Positions 8,418 to 15,467 of a stretch of DNA of 64,000 nucleotides are shown here, one piece after another. The position numbers and the translations under genes were made by a program. Each line of letters starts with the position of its first letter. The first letter of the stretch is position 1. Below the pieces are notes generated by a model. That model searched no databases. It saw nothing but the letters and a program-made list of their open reading frames with translations, and had not been told where the DNA came from. The stretch covers positions 662-64,661 of the forward strand of contig SNAP01000005.1 in NCBI GenBank assembly GCA_022496785.1. The letters are read 5' to 3'. The DNA comes from Marinilabiliaceae bacterium JC040. GTDB taxonomy: Bacteria; Bacteroidota; Bacteroidia; Bacteroidales; Marinifilaceae.

Positions 8418-9031
8418 TTATCTACTCCTATTTAATATGCTAATCACTAGTCTTTTTACAATCTCAGATTCATCTGTTTTACTTGTAGCTATAAACAATG
8501 TTAAAGCAGCAAGTGTATTATTATCAACAATGGGAGTGCCATCATCTTTAATTAGTTGATTATTTTGCTCTAGAAAGTATGTGAAGCAAGCTGCTGCAAT
8601 TCGTTTATTACCATCTACAAACGAATGGTTCTTTGTTATAAAATAGAGTAGGTTTGCAGCTTTCTCTTCAATGCTTGGGTAACAATCAGATCCTCCAAAG
8701 CTTTGTTTGATCTGATTTATAGAACTATAAAAACCATCATCTTTAGTTTTTGCAAATATATCTGATTCAAAATCAGAATACATACTATGTATCAGATTCA
8801 TATAATCATGTCAAGATTATATAAATTCATTTTCCTTCTCTTTCCATCACTTGCAACCTGTTCCAAAATGGAACAGGTTGTACTCTTATCAAGCTCTTCA
8901 CTCTTATAAATATTATTAATGTGCTTAACAATAGCAGGCCGTTGTACATCAAATAAGCTTGCTATTATAGATGAGCATCTAGACCCCTTTCTTATTACAT
9001 ACCAAAATCTAAAAATAAATACAGAAATGGA
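8418..9031 (-). pseudogene. Decayed RhuM-Fic gene: RhuM N-terminal remnant plus intact Fic/Doc-like domain
   Basis: The segment 8418-8801 encodes 127 residues with the Fic/Doc core HSFVDGNKRI at residues 59-68; the Lys in place of Gly is Doc-like. It matches the C-terminal half of the RhuM-Fic fusion family. Immediately upstream, 8977-8798 translates to a RhuM-type N-terminal piece (SLFDVQRPAIVKHINNIY, then SDGKRRKMNLYNLDMII) that stops with TGA at 8800-8798, overlapping the Fic ATG as ATGA. The middle of the family, which normally links these parts, is absent, and the remnant has no start codon in its open stretch (up to 9031). This looks like an internal deletion. The Fic part alone may still be translated. 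Confidence 0.75.
8854..8880. repeat. Perfect 12-bp inverted repeat with 3-nt loop
   Basis: caacctgttcca at 8854-8865 and its exact reverse complement at 8869-8880, separated by aaa. It lies inside the RhuM remnant. There is no T-run on either side, so it is not a standard terminator. Confidence 0.8.
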
Positions 9032-9065
9032 TTATCTAACATTTTTTTACTTTGAGTATAGACAT

Positions 9066-9093
9066 AAAAAAAAGTCTTACTATTAGTAAGACT
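9066..9093 (-). terminator. Intrinsic terminator of the tRNA-Asp pair
   Basis: Perfect 8-bp stem (agtcttac/gtaagact, 9073-9080 and 9086-9093) with a 5-nt loop. On the minus strand it is followed by an uninterrupted T-run. It lies 14 nt beyond the second tRNA. Confidence 0.85.
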
Positions 9094-9106
9094 TTCTTCT
9101 TTTTGT

Positions 9107-9183
9107 TGGCGGTCTGGACGAGACTCGAACTCGCGACCCCATGCGTGACAGGCATGTATTCTAACCAACTGAACTACCAGACC
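9107..9183 (-). tRNA. tRNA-Asp (GTC)
   Basis: Cloverleaf read on the minus strand: acceptor GGTCTGG/CCAGACC, anticodon loop CTGTCAC with GTC, T-loop GTTCGAGTC, discriminator G, and an encoded CCA (77 nt with CCA). It is the second, promoter-distal copy and identical to the one at 9212-9288. Both are read from the promoter near 9340. Confidence 0.97.
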
Positions 9184-9211
9184 AGTTTGTCTTTAAATCT
9201 TGAGGATTTGT

Positions 9212-9288
9212 TGGCGGTCTGGACGAGACTCGAACTCGCGACCCCATGCGTGACAGGCATGTATTCTAACCAACTGAACTACCAGACC
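9212..9288 (-). tRNA. tRNA-Asp (GTC), promoter-proximal copy
   Basis: Same sequence and structure as the copy at 9107-9183, with a 28-nt spacer. The identity extends a few bases past the CCA end (TTTGTTGG on the plus strand precedes both), pointing to a recent tandem duplication or gene conversion. Confidence 0.97.
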
Positions 9289-9336
9289 ATTGTTTATTTG
9301 TTGCTACTCTTAGCACCTCTTTTTCTAAAGACAGTG

Positions 9337-9366
9337 CAAAGATAAGCAAACTTTTTTACCATGCAA
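9337..9366 (-). promoter_or_regulatory. Promoter of the tRNA-Asp pair
   Basis: Minus-strand TTG (9366-9364), 19 nt, then TATCTTTG (9344-9337): a full match to the Bacteroidetes -33/-7 consensus, about 49 nt before the first tRNA. Confidence 0.75.
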
Positions 9367-9394
9367 TAGTTTGTATTAAAAAAAGTACTTTTTT

Positions 9395-9931
9395 TTATTC
9401 AAAAAAGAAGATACTGAAGTTAACACTACCATACGTTCTAAGCTCCGAAAAATAAGGCTTTCCACTTAAATCGGTATCTTTAGAATGTTCCACTATTAGT
9501 ATCCCTTTGTCTCTCAATAACTTATTCTCAAAGACTAGTTCTGGTATCTTTTCTATACCCTCTAATGCGTATGGAGGATCAGCAAAAATTAAATCAAAAT
9601 CTGTTTTGCAAGTTTTTAAATATTTAAATACATCTCCTCTAAAAGATTTTATATTTTCAAATCCTAAACTTGAAATTGTCTTCTTTATAAATGCATGATG
9701 TGAAAAATCTTTTTCAATTGATATTATTGATTTTGCCTCTCTAGATGCAAATTCATAACTTATGCTTCCTGTTCCAGAAAATAAATCTAGTACATCTAAT
9801 TCATCTATATCGTACCAATTAGATATTACATTGAATATATTCTCTTTTGCAAAATCTGTTGTTGGTCTCGCTTTGAATTTCTTATCTGGAGATATATGTC
9901 TCCCTTTATGTGTTCCTCCTACTATTCGCAC
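9395..9931 (-). CDS. rsmD: 16S rRNA (guanine966-N2)-methyltransferase RsmD
   Basis: SAM-dependent methyltransferase that modifies G966 of 16S rRNA. N-terminal MRIVGGTHKGRHI is the family signature. SAM motif I DLFSGTGS lies at about residues 49-56 and the catalytic DPPY at 118-121. Length 178 is normal. It overlaps the upstream DUF3822 gene by 10 nt, an arrangement that recurs in Bacteroidales. Confidence 0.95.
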   Translation of the reverse strand: MRIVGGTHKGRHISPDKKFKARPTTDFAKENIFNVISNWYDIDELDVLDLFSGTGSISYEFASREAKSIISIEKDFSHHAFIKKTISSLGFENIKSFRGDVFKYLKTCKTDFDLIFADPPYALEGIEKIPELVFENKLLRDKGILIVEHSKDTDLSGKPYFSELRTYGSVNFSIFFFE

Positions 9932-10746
9932 AAATCTGTATTTAATAAGTTTACCAAATGTTTTTGGGCTGTTTCTCTATCTATATTTCTTATCGGTTGT
10001 ATTATTCTTATTGGTTGTACACTCGATAAATAATCTAAAAGTGGTTTTAATACTTCTAGTTCTGAAAATTCACCTGAATAGATTAATCTACATTTATCGA
10101 ATTCTATTCCAAATGATTTTATTGCATTTAATGTATAGTATATAATATCGGTATTACTTGTACATGTATATGAATTACACAATAGTAATTCTTTATTGTG
10201 ATGCAAGAGTATCTCTACTTGAGTCTCGCTAGTTTTATGTATCAATACCTGATATTCTATCTCTTGGGTGTATTCTGCATAGTATAAAATTGATATTAAA
10301 CTAGGGATAATATGAGCATCTGGGTAATATTTACTTATTATTCTCTTTAACAATTTTTCGCAAGTATATACCACCACTACATCAAGATAGTTTATATAAT
10401 TTAAGCATTCTGTCTCCTTTATATCGTGTAAAAGATTAAAAGATTCTAATATACTGTCTGCTTCAAACTTGTCTCGTGGTACTAATGTATATTTTGGGCT
10501 ATCTATTATTATTGATACCGATTGGTATTCATTTTTAAGAATTTCATTCTTTTCTATAAACTGTTCAAATTCTTTCTCAATACCATTAGCTCGAATATCT
10601 TCGTATTGCTGATATTCCAATACATGATATCCAAATCTATCCTTAATACTAAAAGAAAATCCATTCAGACCTAACTGAATGGATAATCTATATTTATTAG
10701 TATTATTTAAGTCTATTTCTTTCTTTAATACACTTTCTTTATGCAT
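9922..10746 (-). CDS. DUF3822 family protein
   Basis: A 274-residue Bacteroidetes protein with an apparent actin/ASKHA-like fold suggested by its alternating beta-strand pattern (YRLSIQLGLNGFSFSIKD near the N-terminus, RLIYSGEFSE near the C-terminus). Function unknown. It sits between a membrane-anchored conserved protein and rsmD on one strand, with a 10-nt overlap into rsmD. The family assignment comes from the N-terminal pattern and this conserved neighbourhood; the fold is inference. Confidence 0.8.
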   Translation of the reverse strand: MHKESVLKKEIDLNNTNKYRLSIQLGLNGFSFSIKDRFGYHVLEYQQYEDIRANGIEKEFEQFIEKNEILKNEYQSVSIIIDSPKYTLVPRDKFEADSILESFNLLHDIKETECLNYINYLDVVVVYTCEKLLKRIISKYYPDAHIIPSLISILYYAEYTQEIEYQVLIHKTSETQVEILLHHNKELLLCNSYTCTSNTDIIYYTLNAIKSFGIEFDKCRLIYSGEFSELEVLKPLLDYLSSVQPIRIIQPIRNIDRETAQKHLVNLLNTDLCE

Positions 10747-10752
10747 AGAATA

Positions 10753-11397
10753 TTATTCCCAGTTTCCTGTATTATTGTTTGCTTCTTCTATACTACCAAC
10801 TTTTAAACCTAAGAATTTACCAAGTCTTTTCTTCTCTCCATTGTATTCTTTAAGTTCTGTTTCGTACTCTTCTAGAATATCTCTGAAGATTACAAAGTTT
10901 CTTACAGATGCTTCAAATACTTGAATCTTTAATCCTGATGCAGATTTGATTTCTCCTTTAGCTAATTTAAATTGATCTTGTTTTTTTGTATAAGGAACGT
11001 ATCTTAAATTCTCAATTTTGTAATTCTTTCCAAATAATGTATCCAATGCACATACTTTCATTGTATCACGGATAATTATTCCTTTACGTACAGCTTCTCT
11101 TTCTGTCATTCCAGCTTCTAACTGTTGATCTGTTAAAGATCCAATCTTTTTTACAAATTTTATTGAATCATTTTTAACAAAACTGATAAGTGTATCAAAA
11201 GATCCTGTATATGTATCATGAGCTGCTTTATATGCTACTTGAGCAGTTCTAATGTCTTTTAATCTTTGAATCACATTAGCATAACGTTGCTTCTTAATTT
11301 TGTTAAAATTAATTGGTCTTCTAATACTCATTACACATACATACGCCAATGCTGCAATGACTACCCATAGAAGTACTTGTAAAATAATCTTTTTCAT
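10753..11397 (-). CDS. Conserved membrane-anchored protein of unknown function
   Basis: 214 residues. One N-terminal membrane helix (about 5-24), then a hydrophilic domain that should lie in the periplasm. The region after the helix (RLKDIRTAQVAYKAAHDTYT) resembles the long helix of pilin-like proteins but lacks a prepilin cleavage motif, so I do not call it a pseudopilin. It is the first gene of the unit with DUF3822 and rsmD, and is divergent from the RecD-like helicase. Function unknown. Confidence 0.75.
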   Translation of the reverse strand: MKKIILQVLLWVVIAALAYVCVMSIRRPINFNKIKKQRYANVIQRLKDIRTAQVAYKAAHDTYTGSFDTLISFVKNDSIKFVKKIGSLTDQQLEAGMTEREAVRKGIIIRDTMKVCALDTLFGKNYKIENLRYVPYTKKQDQFKLAKGEIKSASGLKIQVFEASVRNFVIFRDILEEYETELKEYNGEKKRLGKFLGLKVGSIEEANNNTGNWE

Positions 11398-11501
11398 AGG
11401 TATAAATTTATCAATCTTTAATTTTTCAAATAATCTTAATTTTTATGAGTATTTTTGCTCTGTAACCAAAAATTACTCCCTTCTTAACCATTAAGTAGCA
11501 G

Positions 11502-11509
11502 CAAATTTA
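11502..11509 (-). promoter_or_regulatory. -7 promoter element of the DUF3822-rsmD unit
   Basis: Minus-strand TAAATTTG (11509-11502), with a partial -33 (TCG) 19 nt upstream. It lies in the gap between divergent genes and gives a leader of about 100 nt. Confidence 0.45.
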
Positions 11510-11556
11510 TAAAAAAAGAGTAAATATTCGACTTTTTAATGCATAGATTTTAAGAA

Positions 11557-12969
11557 ATGTTAAACAATTATATCATACAATCTGTTTTTGAAGAATTAAA
11601 TTACACTCCTACTGATAGTCAAAAGCGACTTATTGAACTTTTAGCTAACTTTATAGTGTATGGTGATGAACATTCTTTATTCCTACTGAGAGGTTATGCT
11701 GGTACTGGAAAAACTACTGTTATCAGTGCCTTTGTAAATGTATTAGATAAACACGATTACAATCTTGTTCTTCTTGCTCCAACAGGTAGAGCTGCTAAGG
11801 TATTTTCTAGTTATTCTAATAAATCGGCTCACACTATTCACAAAATTATTTACAGACAAAGAGTGATGGATGAAGTGGGAGGTGTTTTTTCTCTTGACTT
11901 TAATAAATGTAAAAATACGTTCTTTATTGTTGATGAAGCTTCTATGATTGCTAATTCTTCTCCCGATGCTTCTTTTTTCGGTAGTGGAGCTCTTTTAGAC
12001 GATTTGATGCAGTATGTATACTCTCAAGATTCTTGTCGATTAATTTTAATTGGAGATACGGCTCAACTTCCTCCTGTGGGGCTAGCTATTAGTCCTGCTC
12101 TTAATACCGATGTGCTTGAAGTGGATTATCAAAAGGAAGTTATTGAATTTAACCTTAGAGAAGTTGTTAGACAATCAGCAGATTCAGGAATTCTTTATAA
12201 TGCTACACTGCTTAGATTAAAAATGGCTCAAGGTGATTTTTCTATACCTAAATTAGATTTAAACTATCCTGATATTTTTAGTATTAATGGAGGTGAACTT
12301 CTCGAAGAGATAGAGCAATCTTATTCTAAATACGACCAAAGTGAAACTTGTATAGTTTGTAGATCGAACAAAAGAGCTAATGCTTTTAATATGGGTATTC
12401 GTTCTCAAATTTTATATAGAGAAGAACAATTGACTTCTGGAGATATGATTATGATTGTTAAGAATAATTATTTCTGGAGTGAGAATACCAATAAGATGGA
12501 TTTTATTGCCAATGGTGATATTGCTTGTGTTAAAAGAGTAAGAAAGACATACGAACTTTATGGTTTCAATTTTGCTGAATTAACAATTGAATTTGTTGAC
12601 TATGAAGAAGAATTAGATGTTGTTGTACTTCTTGATACTTTAACAAGCGAAAGTCCTTCTCTTACAAGAGATGAAAATATTTCTCTTTTTAGAGAAGTTG
12701 AGAAAGATTATCTAGATGAAAGAAATAAAAGAAAAAGATATAATAAAATTAAAGAAGACAAGTTTTTCAATGCTTTACAAATAAAATTCTCTTATGCTGT
12801 TACATGCCATAAGGCTCAAGGTGGTCAGTGGGATTCTGTTTTTGTAGATCAAGGTTGGTTGAACCCAGAGGGATTAAATTTAGAATTCTTTAGATGGTTA
12901 TATACTGCTTTTACTAGAGCTAAGAAAAAATTATTCCTTATTAATTTTGATAAATCTTTCTTTGAATAA
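11557..12969 (+). CDS. RecD-like superfamily 1 DNA helicase
   Basis: ATP-dependent helicase of the RecD/Dda type. Walker A GYAGTGKTT is at 46-54, motif II FIVDEAS at about 126-132, motif III LIGDTAQLPPVG at about 166-177, and the C-terminal UvrD_C_2 motifs SYAVTCHKAQGGQWD and YTAFTRAKKKL near residues 412-462. At 470 residues it is a short form without the long N-terminal region of RecD2. Substrate and partners are unknown; a role in DNA repair or replication restart is inferred. It is transcribed away from the DUF3822 unit. Confidence 0.9.
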   Translation: MLNNYIIQSVFEELNYTPTDSQKRLIELLANFIVYGDEHSLFLLRGYAGTGKTTVISAFVNVLDKHDYNLVLLAPTGRAAKVFSSYSNKSAHTIHKIIYRQRVMDEVGGVFSLDFNKCKNTFFIVDEASMIANSSPDASFFGSGALLDDLMQYVYSQDSCRLILIGDTAQLPPVGLAISPALNTDVLEVDYQKEVIEFNLREVVRQSADSGILYNATLLRLKMAQGDFSIPKLDLNYPDIFSINGGELLEEIEQSYSKYDQSETCIVCRSNKRANAFNMGIRSQILYREEQLTSGDMIMIVKNNYFWSENTNKMDFIANGDIACVKRVRKTYELYGFNFAELTIEFVDYEEELDVVVLLDTLTSESPSLTRDENISLFREVEKDYLDERNKRKRYNKIKEDKFFNALQIKFSYAVTCHKAQGGQWDSVFVDQGWLNPEGLNLEFFRWLYTAFTRAKKKLFLINFDKSFFE

Positions 12970-12980
12970 TTCTATAATAT

Positions 12981-13020
12981 AAAAAAAGAAGATACTTAAT
13001 TGTTTAAATATCTCCTTTTT
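12981..13020. terminator. Probable bidirectional terminator between convergent genes
   Basis: An AT-rich hairpin (AAAAAAAG..AGATA..TTAA with complementary arm to 13020) with A-run and T-run flanks on its two sides. It separates the helicase and phosphohexomutase genes. Confidence 0.55.
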
Positions 13021-13033
13021 GTCTTTTCAGTTT

Positions 13034-14773
13034 TTATAAATTCATTTCCTGAATTATACTTTCTATCTTATCTTCACATTTCTTTTCTAAAGAATCGAAA
13101 TCGTTATAAGATTCTAATTTATCCTTAATTTCAAAATAGAATTTAATTTTTGGTTCTGTACCTGATGGTCTAACAGATATTTTTGTTCCATCTTCTAAGA
13201 AAAATTGTAATACATTCGATTTTGTTTCAAAATGCATATCTTCTTCTCTTGATTCTTTTATAAATTTCTCTTTCTGAATTTGATAATCTTTGATATGTAC
13301 TATATCGCTACCTGCAAACGATTTAGGAGGATTATTTCTAAATTCTTTCATAATATTCTCAATTTCTTGAGCTCCTGATAAGCCTTGTTTTACAACATAT
13401 CTCATCTTTTCTTTAGAATAACCAAATTCTATATATATGTCTTTTAGTAATTGATATAGAGTCTTTCCATTATCTTTTGCCCATGCAGCTATTTCTGCCA
13501 TTAATGAACATGCGGCTACACCATCTTTATCTCTTGTGAAGTTTGAAGGCATATAACCAAACGATTCTTCTCCTCCACCTAGATAATCTTCTCCATTAAG
13601 TTTTGACATTTGGTCTGCAATCCATTTAAAACCAGTGTAAACATCATAGCATTCAACTTTATATTGAGAACAAATTTCTTTTATAAGTTCTGATGTTACT
13701 ATGGTTTTTACCATATAATGACTAGGTCTCAATTTTCCAGCACGCTTATTCATTTCTAGAATATACCAAGTGAATAGTATTGCTGTTTGATTACCATTTA
13801 TTAAAACCCATTCCGATTTATCATTCTTTGTTGCAATTCCTAATCTGTCTCCGTCTGGATCACAAGCCATTACTATTTCAGCATCAACTTGTTTAGCTTT
13901 TTCTAATGCCATTGATAGTGCTGCTGGTTCTTCTGGATTTGCCGATTCAACTGTAGGGAAATTTCCATCTACTACATCTTGTTCTGGAACATTATATATA
14001 TCAGTGAAACCCCAATTCTTTAAAGATTCAGGTACCAATTTATAAGTTGTTCCGTGAATAGGAGTAAATACTATTTTTAAATCGTGATGTCTTTTTACTG
14101 ATTCTGGAGAAAGAGATATTGTTTTAATAGCGTCTAAATATTGTTTGTCTATCTCAAGAGGTAGTATTTCTATTAAATCTTTATTAGCTTCAAATTTAAT
14201 GTCTTTTACATCTACTTTATTCACCTCATCAATCACATTTTTGTCGTGTGGTGGTACCAATTGACCTCCATCTGCCCAATATGCTTTATATCCATTATAT
14301 TCTTTTGGATTATGAGATGCTGTTATTATTACTCCAGATTTACACTTTAATTCTCTTATACAATAAGACATTTCTGGTGTTGGACGTAAATCTTCAAATA
14401 AATATGCTTTTATACCATTAGCAGAAAAAATATCAGCTACCGTTTCTGCAAACATTCTCGATTTATTTCTACAATCATGACCGATACATACAGACTTATT
14501 CTCTTCATTTGGATAGCATTTATTAATATAATTTGCTAAGCCTTGAGTTGCTGCTCCTACAGTGTAGATATTCATTCTGTTTGAACCTACTCCCATTATT
14601 CCTCTTAATCCTCCTGTTCCAAATTCAAGATTCTTATAAAATGACTCTACTAAATCTGTAGTATCTTCAGAAGATAATAAATCCTTTACTTCTTCTTGAC
14701 TTTTTTTATCGTATCCTTCCTGCAACCAAGTCTCCGCCTTAGCTCGCGCTTCTTGTATTATATCTTTATTCAT
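13034..14773 (-). CDS. Phosphoglucomutase/phosphomannomutase family enzyme
   Basis: Alpha-D-phosphohexomutase interconverting hexose 1- and 6-phosphates (family knowledge). All four family motifs are present: catalytic serine loop TASHNP at 151-156, metal loop DPDGDR at 305-310, sugar-binding GGGEESFG near residues 390-397, and phosphate-binding RPSGTEPKIKF near the C-terminus. At 579 residues it is the long PgmB/Pgm2-type seen in Bacteroidetes. The exact substrate (glucose, mannose or ribose phosphate) cannot be told from sequence. Single gene between two terminators. Confidence 0.93.
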   Translation of the reverse strand: MNKDIIQEARAKAETWLQEGYDKKSQEEVKDLLSSEDTTDLVESFYKNLEFGTGGLRGIMGVGSNRMNIYTVGAATQGLANYINKCYPNEENKSVCIGHDCRNKSRMFAETVADIFSANGIKAYLFEDLRPTPEMSYCIRELKCKSGVIITASHNPKEYNGYKAYWADGGQLVPPHDKNVIDEVNKVDVKDIKFEANKDLIEILPLEIDKQYLDAIKTISLSPESVKRHHDLKIVFTPIHGTTYKLVPESLKNWGFTDIYNVPEQDVVDGNFPTVESANPEEPAALSMALEKAKQVDAEIVMACDPDGDRLGIATKNDKSEWVLINGNQTAILFTWYILEMNKRAGKLRPSHYMVKTIVTSELIKEICSQYKVECYDVYTGFKWIADQMSKLNGEDYLGGGEESFGYMPSNFTRDKDGVAACSLMAEIAAWAKDNGKTLYQLLKDIYIEFGYSKEKMRYVVKQGLSGAQEIENIMKEFRNNPPKSFAGSDIVHIKDYQIQKEKFIKESREEDMHFETKSNVLQFFLEDGTKISVRPSGTEPKIKFYFEIKDKLESYNDFDSLEKKCEDKIESIIQEMNL

Positions 14774-14805
14774 TATTGAAATATTATTTTTTAATCTTAT
14801 TTCAA

Positions 14806-14813
14806 CAAATTTA
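14806..14813 (-). promoter_or_regulatory. -7 promoter element of the phosphohexomutase gene
   Basis: Minus-strand TAAATTTG (14813-14806), 33 nt before the start codon. No clear -33 box. Confidence 0.4.
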
Positions 14814-14909
14814 AAGCATTATTTTTACTTTAAGAATAAAAGTATGTTAAACATTTATAACATAATTCTAGTAATTATATATAATACGATTAGAACAGGA
14901 TTATCTATA

Positions 14910-14945
14910 AAAGAAAAAAGAGTCTCCAAAATTGGAAACTCTTTT
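14910..14945 (-). terminator. Intrinsic terminator of rplS
   Basis: Stem AAAAGAGT-TCCAA / TTGGA-ACTCTTTT with one mismatch and a 2-nt tip. On the minus strand the stem runs into TTTTTTCTTTT. It lies 21 nt beyond the rplS stop. Confidence 0.8.
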
Positions 14946-14966
14946 AATATCTTTCTAAGTAATAGA

Positions 14967-15314
14967 CTAGAATCTTCTTTCTTTGATTCTTGCTTTCTTA
15001 CCTGTAAGAGCACGTAGATAGAAAATTCTTGCTCTTCTAACACGACCTCTTTTGTTTACTTCAATTTTCTCAATGAATGGAGAATTGATTGGGAAAATTC
15101 TTTCCACACCAATGTTACCAGACATTTTTCTTACTGTAGCAGTTTTGTTCTCTCCAGAACCTTTAACTTGAAGTACTACACCACGGTAAACCTGAATTCT
15201 TTCTTTGTTACCTTCTTTAATTTTGTAAGAAACAGAAATAGTATCACCTGCTCCAAATTCTGGAAGTTCTCTTTCTACTTTAAATGCTTCTTCTGCGATT
15301 TTAATTAAATCCAT
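14967..15314 (-). CDS. rplS: 50S ribosomal protein L19
   Basis: Ribosomal protein L19 at the 30S-50S interface. 115 residues, normal length, with the family signatures [16 protein letters not shown] and [17 protein letters not shown], and the basic C-terminus [21 protein letters not shown]. It is transcribed alone from its own promoter, with a leader of about 80 nt and its own terminator. Confidence 0.98.
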   Translation of the reverse strand: MDLIKIAEEAFKVERELPEFGAGDTISVSYKIKEGNKERIQVYRGVVLQVKGSGENKTATVRKMSGNIGVERIFPINSPFIEKIEVNKRGRVRRARIFYLRALTGKKARIKERRF

Positions 15315-15336
15315 TTTTTAATCCTTTTGTAGGTTT

Positions 15337-15384
15337 GACGAACGTAATGTATCACCTCTCTCTTATTGCGACATAGATTCCGTC
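15337..15384 (-). promoter_or_regulatory. Possible structured leader of rplS
   Basis: In the minus-strand transcript GACGGA (from 15384) can pair with the mirror segment ending in CGTC at 15337, followed by a 4-nt internal loop and ATGT/ACAT. It ends 22 nt before the rplS start. It could be an autoregulatory L19 site, by analogy with ribosomal-protein leaders in other phyla. The pairing is imperfect. Confidence 0.3.
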
Positions 15385-15399
15385 CGGTAATTACGCTTG

Positions 15400-15430
15400 C
15401 AAAAATATACAAAAAAACTGAGAATCAAAA
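15400..15430 (-). promoter_or_regulatory. Promoter of rplS
   Basis: Minus-strand TTTTG (15430-15426), 18 nt, TATTTTTG (15407-15400): a good Bacteroidetes promoter. Its -33 part lies inside the terminator of the upstream C69 peptidase gene. Confidence 0.65.
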
Positions 15431-15447
15431 TTATGACCCTCAGTTTT
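15414..15447 (-). terminator. Intrinsic terminator of the C69 peptidase gene
   Basis: Arms AAAACTGAG and CTCAGTTTT (9 bp) with a further TCA/TGA pairing in the loop. On the minus strand it is followed by seven T. It lies 20 nt after the stop at 15468 and shares bases with the rplS promoter. Confidence 0.75.
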
Positions 15448-15467
15448 CAATATTTCTTAACTAATTA

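Noticed and set aside
9052-9345. Open plus-strand frame with a repeated LLAVWTRLELATPCVTGM-type segment
   Set aside because: It is the antisense of the two tRNA-Asp genes; such frames are a well-known false annotation.
10753-11397. Pilin-like reading of the membrane-anchored protein
   Set aside because: No prepilin peptidase cleavage motif and no secretion or pilus genes nearby.
14855-15043. 62-residue minus-strand frame
   Set aside because: Shadow of rplS running into its terminator.
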